Positions 9,061-17,236 of a DNA stretch of 64,000 nt are shown in pieces. A model generated the notes under the pieces. That model searched no databases. It saw nothing but the letters and a program-made list of their open reading frames with translations, and was not told the origin of the DNA. The stretch covers positions 1-64,000 of the forward strand of contig JAFUCL010000005.1 of NCBI GenBank assembly GCA_017459725.1, read 5' to 3'. Positions within the stretch are counted from its first letter, which is position 1; every line of letters begins with the position of its first letter. The DNA comes from Solobacterium sp. Lineage in GTDB: Bacteria; Bacillota_I; Bacilli_A; Erysipelotrichales; Erysipelotrichaceae. Position numbers and translations under genes: made by a program.

Positions 9061-9087
9061 CAGAGGTCCTGCGGGACTTCTGTTTTC
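9061..9087 (+). terminator. Rho-independent terminator after the GNAT gene
   Basis: CAGAGGTCC pairs with GGGACTTCTG (one G-T pair) around a short loop, followed by TTTTC. It begins immediately after the stop codon and ends the rapZ-whiA transcript. Confidence 0.7.
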
Positions 9088-9141
9088 ATATACATGCATG
9101 TAGAATATGCTTGACAGTAATCATCTGCAGGAGGCATACCG

Positions 9142-10410
9142 ATGAACATACAGATCCCTTACGGAAGAGAAAAACTGGAAGCCGTGCTTCCCGATAATCG
9201 TGTGCGTACCGTGCTGCGCGGAACCCTTGATTCCGTTCAGCCGGACAGAAGTGAAAGTGAACTGGTCAGAGCATCACTGGAGAATCCCATTGGTTCAAAG
9301 AGACTCTGTGAACTGGCGGCCGGAAAGCAGAAGTTCGTCATTCTGTGCAGCGACCATACAAGACCGGTTCCCAGCCGGATCATCATTCCTTTGATGCTGG
9401 AGGAAATACGCAGAGGAAATCCGGCAGCGGATATAACGCTGCTGATTGCCACCGGCTGCCACCGCGGTACAACCGCCGAAGAGCTGAAGGACAAGTTCGG
9501 CGAAGAAGTATACGAACATGAACGTATCTGTGTACATGACTGCGAGGATACGGATAACCTGATTGATCTCGGTGTTCTTCCCTCGGGCGGAAAACTGCTG
9601 ATCAACAGACTGGCAGCTGAGGCGGATCTGCTGGTCAGTGAAGGCTTTGTGGAACCGCATTTCTTTGCCGGTTTCTCGGGCGGACGCAAGAGTGTGCTGC
9701 CGGGCATTGCCGCCAAGGAAACCGTGTACTGGAACCACAATGCGGATTTCATCCATGATGCCAACAGCCGGGCCGGTGTGCTTGAAGGCAATCCGATTCA
9801 CAGGGATATGCTGTGGGCAGCGCAGCAGGCAAAACTGGTCTTTATCTGCAATGTCATCATCAACGCGGAACACAAAGTGATTGCCTCGTTTGCGGGTGAT
9901 CTGCAGAAGGCACATGAACAGGCAGCCGCGTATCTTGCGACGCTGTGCGAAGTATCCGCAGACAAAACGGATATCGTGATCACCACAAACAACGGTTATC
10001 CGCTGGATCAGAACCTGTACCAGACCGTCAAAGGCATGTGCACTGCTGAAGCAGTATGCAGGGAAGGCGGTGTCATCATTATGGCCGGAGCCTGTGAAGA
10101 CGGCATCGGCGGTGACGGTTTCTTCAGAACCTTCGATGTGCCGGAGACAGCAGCTGAGATTCTTGCACAGATTGAACGCACGGAAAAGAAAGACACCGTA
10201 TGTGATCAGTGGCAGAGTCAGATCTTTGCCCGCATTCTGGCAAAGCATACCGTTATCATGATCAGCTCTCTGCCGGATGATACGATCCGCAGGATGAAGA
10301 TGATTCCCGCACACTCCATTGAAGAGGCAATGGTCAAAGCTGATGATGTGCTCGGATGCGAAGGCTCCGTAACGGTCATACCGGAAGGCATCTCTGTATA
10401 CGCAAAATAA
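9142..10410 (+). CDS. larA: LarA family nickel-pincer racemase/epimerase
   Basis: A 422-residue LarA-family protein. Conserved blocks include CSDHTRPVPS near residue 70, ATGCHRGTT near 108 (catalytic histidine region), and EPHFFAGFSGGRKSVLPGIA near 173-192, which holds the second histidine and the lysine that carries the nickel-pincer cofactor in lactate racemase. The start has AGGAGG 7 bases upstream. The cofactor synthesis genes larB, larC and larE are not in this window, and LarA homologues act on various 2-hydroxy acids, so lactate is only one possibility. It stands alone between terminators. Confidence 0.85.
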   Translation: MNIQIPYGREKLEAVLPDNRVRTVLRGTLDSVQPDRSESELVRASLENPIGSKRLCELAAGKQKFVILCSDHTRPVPSRIIIPLMLEEIRRGNPAADITLLIATGCHRGTTAEELKDKFGEEVYEHERICVHDCEDTDNLIDLGVLPSGGKLLINRLAAEADLLVSEGFVEPHFFAGFSGGRKSVLPGIAAKETVYWNHNADFIHDANSRAGVLEGNPIHRDMLWAAQQAKLVFICNVIINAEHKVIASFAGDLQKAHEQAAAYLATLCEVSADKTDIVITTNNGYPLDQNLYQTVKGMCTAEAVCREGGVIIMAGACEDGIGGDGFFRTFDVPETAAEILAQIERTEKKDTVCDQWQSQIFARILAKHTVIMISSLPDDTIRRMKMIPAHSIEEAMVKADDVLGCEGSVTVIPEGISVYAK

Positions 10411-10455
10411 CAAAGAGGGACAGACTGCATGTTCTGCAGTTCGTCCCTTTGTTTG
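10411..10455. terminator. Bidirectional terminator between convergent genes
   Basis: AAAGAGGGAC...GACTGCA and TGCAGT...GTCCCTTTG form a long hairpin with A/T tracts on both sides. It serves larA on the + strand and the zinc-ribbon gene on the - strand. Confidence 0.8.
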
Positions 10456-10458
10456 TAT

Positions 10459-11721
10459 TTACTGTGCTTCCAGCAGTTTCTGGTTGATCCTTGACTGCAC
10501 TTCGATGTAATACAGATGATCGGCATCCGTCAGCGTGCTGTCTTCAATGGCATCGAGCTTTGCGGCGGTATCCGCATACCGGCTCAGGAAAGAGAGATAT
10601 TCATTCAGCATTCCCACGGGCTGTCCGCTGTCGTTGTATTTCTTCATGAAGGCAATATACTCATCGAAGAATGCTTCATAGCTGTCCATCGCTGCCTTGA
10701 ACTCCGGGGTTACACCGCCTGTGTCTGCCGGTTCTGTTTTCGCCTCCAGTGTCGGTTCGGGAGTGGGCTCCGGAGTGGGAACAGGGGTCGGTTCCGGCGT
10801 CGGTGCGGGCTCGGGTTTTGGCGTCGGGGTTGTGTCATGTACCTGCCAGGGAATCAGGATCAGCAGATGTTCCTTGTCACCGGTGCCCTGGTATCTGAGG
10901 TCGGCACTGATCATCAGAGACGTGGACTTCATGAACCTGTCCAGGGAATACTTTGTTCCGCTCAGCCGCCAGCTGAGTTCCGCTTTCTGCCCTTTCTGCA
11001 GACCCAGCAGCTCTTCAATCTGCTTGCCTGCGCGCATGCCTTCCGCGTCAAATTCATCCGCGTACTGGTAGAGATCATTGATATCCAGAACACTGCCGTC
11101 CGCCCGGGTGAACTCATTCATGTCATAGCCGTTCTGTGCAAAGACGGCGTTCAGTTCTTCCAACGGGGACTGCTTGACGTTCAGGGTGAGATTCAGCTCG
11201 GCTTCTTCTTCGGAGAGTCTGCCAATCGTTGCTTTCTCCACCGTGAAGTTGTCCTTCAGCCAGTCACCGAAGTATACTTCATCAGCGCGTATGGCAATCT
11301 GCCTCGGACCGAAGACCTGCACGGCTTTGTCCCGCACTTTGAGATACCCGGCATAGCAGCCCGACCAGAGAATCAGCGTCAGGATAATCTTAAGAAATCT
11401 GCTTTTCGGGAAAGATGATCTCCACAGGGCAATCGTGGCCATCAGCGGGAACAGCAGGATCCAGAGAACGCTCAGAATAATGGTCTTTATTTTCTTTTTC
11501 TTCGCTTCTTCGGCACTGATCTGTACGGATTCACGCTGCGCATCCTGTCTTCCTTTTTCAAACTCATAGCCGGTGTTCCGAGGATTGTCGAGCTGCAGTT
11601 TCCGCACTTCATCATCAATCAGAAACTGGGTATGGCAGTACGGACATACGGCTGTTGTTCTGGCTGTATCCACCTGCAGGGATGCGCCGCACCCCGGGCA
11701 TTTGAGACTGATCAGCTTCAT
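10459..11721 (-). CDS. Zinc-ribbon membrane protein with Pro/Thr/Glu linker
   Basis: A 420-residue protein with an N-terminal zinc ribbon (CPGCGAS...CPYCHTQF, residues 9-32), two hydrophobic segments at about 88-130, an extracellular-looking region at 135-300, a PEPTPEPT-type linker at about 302-335 and a helical C-terminal domain. The layout suggests a cytoplasmic metal- or RNA-binding head and an outside stalk. The Shine-Dalgarno AAGGAGG overlaps the last codons of the upstream merR gene (4-base gap), so the two are one operon. Function unknown; it resembles zinc-ribbon envelope proteins of Firmicutes. Confidence 0.7.
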   Translation of the reverse strand: MKLISLKCPGCGASLQVDTARTTAVCPYCHTQFLIDDEVRKLQLDNPRNTGYEFEKGRQDAQRESVQISAEEAKKKKIKTIILSVLWILLFPLMATIALWRSSFPKSRFLKIILTLILWSGCYAGYLKVRDKAVQVFGPRQIAIRADEVYFGDWLKDNFTVEKATIGRLSEEEAELNLTLNVKQSPLEELNAVFAQNGYDMNEFTRADGSVLDINDLYQYADEFDAEGMRAGKQIEELLGLQKGQKAELSWRLSGTKYSLDRFMKSTSLMISADLRYQGTGDKEHLLILIPWQVHDTTPTPKPEPAPTPEPTPVPTPEPTPEPTLEAKTEPADTGGVTPEFKAAMDSYEAFFDEYIAFMKKYNDSGQPVGMLNEYLSFLSRYADTAAKLDAIEDSTLTDADHLYYIEVQSRINQKLLEAQ

Positions 11722-11725
11722 GACT

Positions 11726-12133
11726 TCATTCCTCCTTGGCCTGCAGAAGAGTTCTGGCTTTGCCCATTTGGATACGGATGGTTTCCGCTTCCCGTTCCAT
11801 TCTGGACAAAGCTTCTCGGATGACGGTTTCTTCGGTATCGCTGTTCTCGAGGATCCGCCGGATTTCCTCCAGCGTCAGACCTGCTTCCTGGTATTTCTTA
11901 ATGAGCAGAAGACGCTTTACGGCAGCGTCGCTGTACAGTTTGCTTTTCTGCTTGCCGATCCGCCGTGAAGGGGAAAGGATTCCGATCTTGTCGTAGTAAT
12001 AAAGTGTTTTCCGGCTGACTCCGGTCAGTGCGCACATCTCTTTCACTGTCTTCATAGGCGGTATGGTTGATTCCACTGTAATTCCGTTCCCCAAGGGAAC
12101 GGTCAACCACAAATTGGTGCCTTCTCTGTGCAT
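11726..12133 (-). CDS. MerR family transcriptional regulator
   Basis: A MerR-type regulator. The winged-helix core (MCALTGVSRKTLYYYDKIGIL) is followed by the wing residues SRRIG and a coiled-coil dimerisation helix (residues about 100-130); no effector domain or metal-binding cysteines follow, so it is a short form. The start is ambiguous. ATG 12133 has an excellent AGGAGG 8 bases upstream and gives a 135-residue protein with a 26-residue extension. ATG 12055 gives the family-standard N-terminus (MKTVKEMCA), and a MerR-type promoter sits just upstream of it. I keep 12133 because of the ribosome binding site. It probably controls the downstream zinc-ribbon gene. Confidence 0.85.
   Translation of the reverse strand: MHREGTNLWLTVPLGNGITVESTIPPMKTVKEMCALTGVSRKTLYYYDKIGILSPSRRIGKQKSKLYSDAAVKRLLLIKKYQEAGLTLEEIRRILENSDTEETVIREALSRMEREAETIRIQMGKARTLLQAKEE
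12075..12106 (-). promoter_or_regulatory. MerR-type promoter/operator
   Basis: On the - strand, TTGACC (12106-12101) and TTACAG (12081-12076) are separated by 19 bases, the long spacing that MerR-family activators need. The spacer contains a perfect dyad, CCGTTCCC-3-GGGAACGG (12084-12102). This is the CueR/MerR-type architecture and lies within the 5' part of the long merR reading frame. Confidence 0.6.
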
Positions 12134-12152
12134 TATTTCTTCCTCCTGTACG

Positions 12153-12174
12153 GAAGACAGAACATGCTGTCTTC
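12153..12174. repeat. Perfect 8-bp inverted repeat upstream of merR
   Basis: GAAGACAG-6-CTGTCTTC lies just upstream of the merR ribosome binding site and about 105 bases upstream of the gap -35 box. It could be an operator for the divergent region; no T tract follows it. Confidence 0.45.
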
Positions 12175-12278
12175 TGCAGAAGGGCGTGTATTTTACGCGT
12201 CTTGTGAAAGAACGATGAAGAGCTTCGGAGAATTATGAAAAACAGCGGAAAAACGACAGGTTATCCAACTTTTCACAA

Positions 12279-12306
12279 TTGACTAAGGCATTAGTTGCGA
12301 TATAAT
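12279..12306 (+). promoter_or_regulatory. Promoter of gap
   Basis: TTGACT (12279-12284), a 16-base spacer and TATAAT (12301-12306) lie 32 bases before the gap ATG. This is a strong sigma-A-type promoter, consistent with a highly expressed glycolytic gene. Confidence 0.8.
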
Positions 12307-12338
12307 TTTAGATGCAACAAAAGGAGGAAATTACTATC

Positions 12339-13352
12339 ATGGCAGATGTAAAAGTTGCAATTAACGGTTTTGGCAGAATCGGACGTCTTGCTTTCAGACA
12401 GATGTTTGGTGCTGAAGGTTATGATGTTGTCGCTATCAACGATCTTACAGATCCGAAGATGCTTGCCAACCTGCTGAAGTATGACTCTGCACAGGGCAAA
12501 TATGCAGGCCACACAGTAACAGCCGGTGAAGATTCCATTACAGTCGATGGAGAAGAAATCAAGATTTACAAGGAACCGGACGCAAACAACCTTCCTTGGG
12601 GTGAACTGGGTGTAGACGTAGTTCTGGAATGCACAGGTTTCTACACAAAGAAAGAAAAGGCACAGGCTCACATCAATGCCGGTGCTAAGAAAGTTGTTAT
12701 TTCCGCTCCTGCAGGAAATGACCTGCCGACCATCGTCTTCAGCGTTAACGAAGGCACACTGACACCGGAAGACAAGATCATCTCCGCTGCGAGCTGCACA
12801 ACGAACTGCCTCGCTCCGATGGCTGATACTCTGAACAAGTATGCTCCGATCAAGTCCGGTATCATGACAACTGTTCATGCATACACAGGCGACCAGATGA
12901 TTCTCGACGGACCGCACAGAAAAGGCGATCTGAGAAGAGCAAGAGCTGGTGCTGCCAACATCGTTCCGAACAGCACAGGTGCTGCTAAGGCAATCGGTCT
13001 CGTTATTCCTGAACTCAACGGCAAGCTCATCGGTTCCGCTCAGCGTGTTCCGGTAGTTACAGGTTCCACAACAATCCTGGTTGCTGTTGTTGAAGGCAAA
13101 GACGTTACTGTTGAAGGCATCAACGCTGCTATGAAGGCTGCTGAAAGTGACAGCTTCGGATACAATGAAGACCCGATCGTTTCTTCCGACGTTATCGGTG
13201 AAACACACGGCTCCATCTTCGATGCTACACAGACAATGGTTACAAAGATTGACGACAACACATATCAGGTACAGGTTGTTTCCTGGTATGACAATGAGAA
13301 CAGCTACACTTCTCAGATGGTTCGTACAATCAAGTACTTCGCTCAGATCTAA
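12339..13352 (+). CDS. gap: Type I glyceraldehyde-3-phosphate dehydrogenase
   Basis: A 337-residue cytoplasmic NAD-dependent GAPDH that converts glyceraldehyde 3-phosphate to 1,3-bisphosphoglycerate. NGFGRIGR starts at residue 8, the catalytic cysteine lies in [12 protein letters not shown] near 153, and HAYTGDQ and WYDNENSY complete the family motifs. ATG 12339 has AAGGAGG upstream; the frame extends nine codons further, but that part lies in the leader. Codon choice is visibly biased (many GCT, GGT, GTT and CCG) compared with its neighbours, as expected for a highly expressed gene. It is monocistronic, with its own promoter and terminator; pgk and tpi are not adjacent. Confidence 0.96.
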   Translation: MADVKVAINGFGRIGRLAFRQMFGAEGYDVVAINDLTDPKMLANLLKYDSAQGKYAGHTVTAGEDSITVDGEEIKIYKEPDANNLPWGELGVDVVLECTGFYTKKEKAQAHINAGAKKVVISAPAGNDLPTIVFSVNEGTLTPEDKIISAASCTTNCLAPMADTLNKYAPIKSGIMTTVHAYTGDQMILDGPHRKGDLRRARAGAANIVPNSTGAAKAIGLVIPELNGKLIGSAQRVPVVTGSTTILVAVVEGKDVTVEGINAAMKAAESDSFGYNEDPIVSSDVIGETHGSIFDATQTMVTKIDDNTYQVQVVSWYDNENSYTSQMVRTIKYFAQI

Positions 13353-13379
13353 AAGCGGTACTGACCTTGTATTTAAAAG

Positions 13380-13413
13380 ACACGGAGGTTCTTCGGAATC
13401 CCCGTGTTTTTTG
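13380..13413 (+). terminator. Terminator of gap
   Basis: ACACGG...CCGTGT with an inner GGTTCTTCGGAATCC-type stem, followed by TTTTTT. Confidence 0.85.
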
Positions 13414-13421
13414 CGTATATA

Positions 13422-13446
13422 AGAAAAACCCGGATATCCGGGTCTT
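13422..13446 (-). terminator. Terminator of the lipoprotein gene
   Basis: ACCCGGATATCCGGGT is a perfect palindrome. Read on the - strand it is followed by TTTTTC, directly after the stop of the leftward lipoprotein gene; it lies back to back with the gap terminator. Confidence 0.8.
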
Positions 13447-13451
13447 TATGA

Positions 13452-13994
13452 TCAGCCTTTGGAAAGCTCAATGTCTATTTCGTCTGTTTTCTCGAACACA
13501 AGTTCCTGGTTTGGTCCGCTGATAGTCAGCCTGTCACCGTCGGCTTTCAATTCCATTGTATTGGAGGAATCCGAGGTCATGGATACGGTCATAGTGGCAG
13601 GATCAAACACAGCATCCAGGATGCACTCAGGCTGTGCACCGGTCTGGACCAGCCATATCATGAGACGGTTATCTTCAGTGATTTCGACAAACTCATAGAA
13701 GCTTCTGTCACTCCACGCTTTCTCCAGATTCTCTGTGTAATCCGTCGTGCCCTGCTTCATGGAGATACAGCGGTATCTTCCGGTATAGGCGGTGATGGGA
13801 TCGGCGGAAGGCTCCGGTTCGGGGGTTGGTTCCGGTGTGGGAGCCGGCGTGGGTTCGGGTGTAGCTTCTGCCGGAGCAGTTGTTTCGGCTGCCGGAGCAG
13901 GTGTATTGGCGGAGGCAGTTTCCTCCTTTTTGGTACATGCGGTCAAGGTTACGCACAGAAGTGCGGTTAAAGCAAAGGTAAGTGTTTTTTTCAT
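13452..13994 (-). CDS. Secreted lipoprotein of unknown function
   Basis: A 180-residue predicted lipoprotein. The signal peptide MKKTLTFALTALLCVTLTAC ends in the lipobox LTAC at residues 17-20, so Cys20 would be lipidated. A linker rich in Ala, Pro, Thr and Glu runs from about 25 to 65, and a small C-terminal domain from about 68 begins ITAYTGRYRC and looks like a beta-rich fold found in several Firmicutes lipoproteins. Function unknown. The divergent neighbour rarA is functionally unrelated. Confidence 0.75.
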   Translation of the reverse strand: MKKTLTFALTALLCVTLTACTKKEETASANTPAPAAETTAPAEATPEPTPAPTPEPTPEPEPSADPITAYTGRYRCISMKQGTTDYTENLEKAWSDRSFYEFVEITEDNRLMIWLVQTGAQPECILDAVFDPATMTVSMTSDSSNTMELKADGDRLTISGPNQELVFEKTDEIDIELSKG

Positions 13995-14091
13995 GCAGGA
14001 ACCTCTTGTATAAGCAGAATTATAGCGTGTTTGACTGCTGATTTCATCCCGATGCAGGAAAACGTATAATGGTTGGTGCGGAGGCTGTGTT

Positions 14092-15468
14092 ATGGAACAG
14101 ATCGGATTGTTTGAAGAAGAGAGTGCAGAGAGTATCTATGAACCGCTTGCCTCAAGGATGAGACCGCGGGATCTTTCGGAATTCTGCGGACAGCGGCATT
14201 TACTCGGCGAAGGGAAACTGCTGCGGAGACTGATCGAGAACGACCATGTATCCTCTATGATTTTCTGGGGGCCTCCCGGCGTGGGCAAGACAACCCTTGC
14301 ACGTATTATTGCGGAGAAGACCAATGCCCGCTTCATCAATTTCTCGGCGGTGACATCCGGGGTTGCGGAGCTGCGCAAAGTGATGGCACAGGCAGAGGAA
14401 GCGAGAAAGAGCGGCCTCAGGACAATTCTCTTTGTGGATGAGATACACCGCTTCAACAAAGCACAGCAGGATGCGTTTCTTCCGTATGTGGAGAAAGGCT
14501 CGGTGATTCTGATCGGTGCTACAACCGAGAATCCGTCCTTTGAAGTAAACAGTGCATTGCTTTCGAGGTGCCGGGTGTTTGTTCTGCATCCCCTGGCCCA
14601 GGAAGAGCTGGAAGCACTTCTTGAACATGCCCTGCATGATCCGCGCGGATACGGTGATATCCGGGTGGAGATGCCGGAAGGGATGATTGCCAAGATTGCG
14701 GATTTCTCAGCAGGTGACGGACGCACGGCTCTCAATACACTGGAAACGGTGCTGATGAACAGCGAGAGTGAAGAAGGTGTGATCCGGGTCAGTGAGAATG
14801 CTCTGCGTGACTGCATCACTCGCAAATCCATGATGTATGACAAGGGCGGAGAAGAGCACAACCAGGTGATTTCGGCATTCCATGAAAGCATGCGCAACAG
14901 CGATCCCGATGCGGCGTTGTTCTGGCTGGCGAGAATGCTGGATGCCGGTGAAGATCCTATATGGCTGGCAAGACGGATTACACATGCGGCGGCAGAAGAT
15001 GTCGGTCTGGCGGATCCCAATGCCCTGAATGTGGCGGTCAACTGCTTTGAGGCAGTCAGACTCATCGGTATGCCCGAGTGTGCCGTGCATCTTGCTGAAG
15101 CAGCTGTCTATGTATCCCTGGCACCCAAGTCGAATTCCGTATACATGGCCTATGAAGCAGCGAGAAGGGATGCGGCCGTGCATGACACCGACCCGATTCC
15201 GGATGCCGTCAAAGCAGCGTATACAAAGCTGCAGAAGGAACTGGGTTACGGTAAGAATTACCAGTATCCGCATGATGCTCCGCAGAAGATCACCAACATG
15301 CAGTGCATGCCGGATGCTCTGGTCGGAAAGCACTATTACCATCCTACGGAGGAAGGCAAAGAGATTTCCTGCAAGCGCAGATATGAATGGATTCTGAACT
15401 GGCACCGTGAACATGATGGGGATCCCGAAAGACCGTCAAAATTTCCGATGCCGTTTCAGAAGCAGTAA
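14092..15468 (+). CDS. rarA: Replication-associated recombination protein A (AAA+ ATPase)
   Basis: A 458-residue RarA/MgsA AAA+ ATPase that acts at stalled replication forks and interacts with SSB. Walker A GPPGVGKTT is at about residues 62-70, Walker B ILFVDEIHRFNKAQQDAFLP follows near 108, sensor 1 is in GATTENPSFE, and the C-terminal tetramerisation domain (MLDAGEDPIWLARR onwards) is complete. GGAGG lies 8 bases before the ATG. Length and order are typical. Confidence 0.95.
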   Translation: MEQIGLFEEESAESIYEPLASRMRPRDLSEFCGQRHLLGEGKLLRRLIENDHVSSMIFWGPPGVGKTTLARIIAEKTNARFINFSAVTSGVAELRKVMAQAEEARKSGLRTILFVDEIHRFNKAQQDAFLPYVEKGSVILIGATTENPSFEVNSALLSRCRVFVLHPLAQEELEALLEHALHDPRGYGDIRVEMPEGMIAKIADFSAGDGRTALNTLETVLMNSESEEGVIRVSENALRDCITRKSMMYDKGGEEHNQVISAFHESMRNSDPDAALFWLARMLDAGEDPIWLARRITHAAAEDVGLADPNALNVAVNCFEAVRLIGMPECAVHLAEAAVYVSLAPKSNSVYMAYEAARRDAAVHDTDPIPDAVKAAYTKLQKELGYGKNYQYPHDAPQKITNMQCMPDALVGKHYYHPTEEGKEISCKRRYEWILNWHREHDGDPERPSKFPMPFQKQ

Positions 15469-15469
15469 G

Positions 15470-15498
15470 TTGGGTTTTAAGGATAAAACGGGTATAAT
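15470..15498 (+). promoter_or_regulatory. Promoter of the CHAP protein gene
   Basis: TTGGGT (15470-15475), a 17-base spacer and TATAAT (15493-15498). Only 8 bases separate the -10 box from the ATG at 15507, so a transcript started here would have almost no leader. Confidence 0.6.
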
Positions 15499-15506
15499 TT
15501 CCACGT

Positions 15507-16892
15507 ATGGCAGATTTTTGCAGAAAAGCAGCAGCGCTGATGATTGCCGTCATGATGACGGTGTTTTGTCTTCCCGTACATGCGGAGGATGATTTCAGCG
15601 ATACTTCCTACTGGAATACACTGTGCACGAATACAAATACACTGAGCGAAGAACAGCAGGCATCCTGTACGGCATATATGTCGTATATGGCAGAAAGCAA
15701 TGCGGCGCTGAAGGAACAGATTGCGGCCATTGATGCGCGCAAGGATGAAATCAATGCCAACATTGCCTCGTATGCGGAAAACATCGGCGACTATGACAGC
15801 CAGATCAGCGGACTGAACGGAATGATCGAGGATCTGAGCATGCAGATAAACGGTGCCGGTGCCAGGGTAGAGGATGTCCGCCTGCAGATCGAAGAAAACA
15901 AGAAGGCAATCACTGCCAAGGAAGATGAAATCGAAAACCTGAAGGATCTTGTCAGTGACCGTATTGAACGCCAGCAGGAAACCATGCGCACCAATGTGTT
16001 TGTGGATATTCTGATGGGGGCAGGATCACTGAGTGAATTTATCCGGATTGCGGAAGGTCTGAGTGAGATCTACAAGTCGGATGCAAGAGCCCTGCAGGAT
16101 CTGAATGCGGCTGTTGATGAACTGACGGTCATGCGCACGGCCCTGGAGGAAACCGAGACGGAACTGACCGAAGCACAGCAGAACCTTGAAAACGGCAAAG
16201 CGCTTCTGGATGCCCGGCAGGCAGAACTGCTTGCTTCAAAATACGAAGCGGAAATGATCCGCACCAGTTATGAGGAACAGCTCGCCGACGCAGACAGTGA
16301 GCTCAACAAAGCCAAGGAAACCATTACCGGCAATGAAGAGAAGATCGGTGAAGTCAGCCAGAGTATTTCCGATTCCGTGGAAAACATGAAGACACCGGAA
16401 CCGACCGCGACACCGCAGACAACCGCCGAACCTGAAAAAACAGCAGATGCCGCCGATCCGCAGCCTTCGGCAGCACCTGAGAATTCCCCTGAATCAACAC
16501 CGGAAGCAGCCCCCGAACCAACACCTGAAGATGACGGCAATCCTTCGTCCGGTGACAGTTCCGGCAATCCGTTCTACGGAGGCTGGTCAAACTGCACATG
16601 GGGAGCCTGGCAGCTTGTGCATGATACACTCGGTATCTCGCTGCCTGACCTGGGATATTCCACAGACTGGCTTGCCAATGCCCAGGCTCTGGGATATGCG
16701 ACAGGTTCCGAACCGGCCGTGAATGCCGTTGCGGTTTATATCAATCACGTTGCTTTCGTGGCAGCCGTGGACGGAGACCAGGTCTATATCAAGGAAGGCA
16801 ACTATCTCGGCAGTTATGCGGAACGCTGGGTTCCCAAGACCGAACTTCCGTATACCGGACAGACGTGTCTCGGTTATATCTATCTGCCTTAA
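15507..16892 (+). CDS. Secreted coiled-coil CHAP-domain peptidoglycan hydrolase (PcsB-like)
   Basis: A 461-residue exported protein. The signal peptide (residues 1-27, ending VHAEDD) is followed by a long coiled coil (about 35-290), a Pro/Thr/Glu/Ala linker (about 293-345) and a C-terminal CHAP domain. The CHAP cysteine is in SNCTWGAW, the histidine in NHVAFV, and the family KEGNY follows. This is the PcsB/CwlO-like layout of enzymes that split daughter-cell peptidoglycan and are often activated by FtsEX. I keep ATG 15507 because it gives the signal peptide its basic N-terminus (CRK), although no ribosome binding site precedes it. Confidence 0.85.
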   Translation: MADFCRKAAALMIAVMMTVFCLPVHAEDDFSDTSYWNTLCTNTNTLSEEQQASCTAYMSYMAESNAALKEQIAAIDARKDEINANIASYAENIGDYDSQISGLNGMIEDLSMQINGAGARVEDVRLQIEENKKAITAKEDEIENLKDLVSDRIERQQETMRTNVFVDILMGAGSLSEFIRIAEGLSEIYKSDARALQDLNAAVDELTVMRTALEETETELTEAQQNLENGKALLDARQAELLASKYEAEMIRTSYEEQLADADSELNKAKETITGNEEKIGEVSQSISDSVENMKTPEPTATPQTTAEPEKTADAADPQPSAAPENSPESTPEAAPEPTPEDDGNPSSGDSSGNPFYGGWSNCTWGAWQLVHDTLGISLPDLGYSTDWLANAQALGYATGSEPAVNAVAVYINHVAFVAAVDGDQVYIKEGNYLGSYAERWVPKTELPYTGQTCLGYIYLP

Positions 16893-16900
16893 GACAAACA

Positions 16901-16924
16901 AGACGCGGATATCCGCGTCTTTTA
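16901..16924 (+). terminator. Terminator of the CHAP protein gene
   Basis: GACGCGGATATCCGCGTC is a perfect 18-base palindrome followed by TTTTAT. Confidence 0.85.
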
Positions 16925-17015
16925 TATCGGAATGATACTTCCTGTAATAATCGTAATACGGGGCAAAGCAAAACGAATGCATACTTAATCTTCTGAAGTT
17001 CATGATAAGGGTACT

Positions 17016-17044
17016 TTAACAGCAGTGGAATAGTGTGCTAGAAT
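17016..17044 (+). promoter_or_regulatory. Promoter of a gene cut by the IS21 element
   Basis: TTAACA (17016-17021), a 17-base spacer and TAGAAT (17039-17044). It is followed by a ribosome binding site and start codon that run into the insertion element. Confidence 0.6.
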
Positions 17045-17067
17045 GTCAGAAAACTACGAGGTGTTTT

Positions 17068-17110
17068 GTGAACAGATATTTTCAGCAAATAATAAGCAAC
17101 CTGCGATCAA
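17068..17110 (+). pseudogene. 5' stub of an unknown gene truncated by the IS21 element
   Basis: GAGG (17058-17061) lies 6 bases before GTG 17068, which starts an open frame V-N-R-Y-F-Q-Q-I-I-S-N-L-R-S that meets the IS left end at 17111. Together with the promoter upstream this looks like the first 14 codons of a real gene. I could not find the rest beyond the right end of the element at 19769, so the remainder may have been deleted. Confidence 0.45.
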
Positions 17111-17140
17111 TGTGCCAACGGCGGACTTTCGGACCCAGTG

Positions 17141-17184
17141 AGTCGGAGATTCCCGGATCCACTTAGTCGGTGAATCGGATCCAC
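17141..17184. repeat. IS21 left-end internal repeats (two copies)
   Basis: Two copies of AGTCGG-n-CGGATCCAC at 17141-17162 and 17165-17184, probable IstA binding sites. The matching right-end copy is inverted. Confidence 0.65.
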
Positions 17185-17236
17185 CTAAATAAGTAAAAGA
17201 TCTGGCTCCCCATCAGATGATGAGGAGCCGGCTTCG

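Noticed and set aside
10730-10830. Repetitive DNA in the Pro/Thr/Glu linker as a tandem repeat array or CRISPR
   Set aside because: The pattern follows the codons of P-E-P-T and has no unit of constant length with spacers.
12312-12338. Nine extra codons in front of gap
   Set aside because: The AAGGAGG site and the family N-terminus place the start at 12339.
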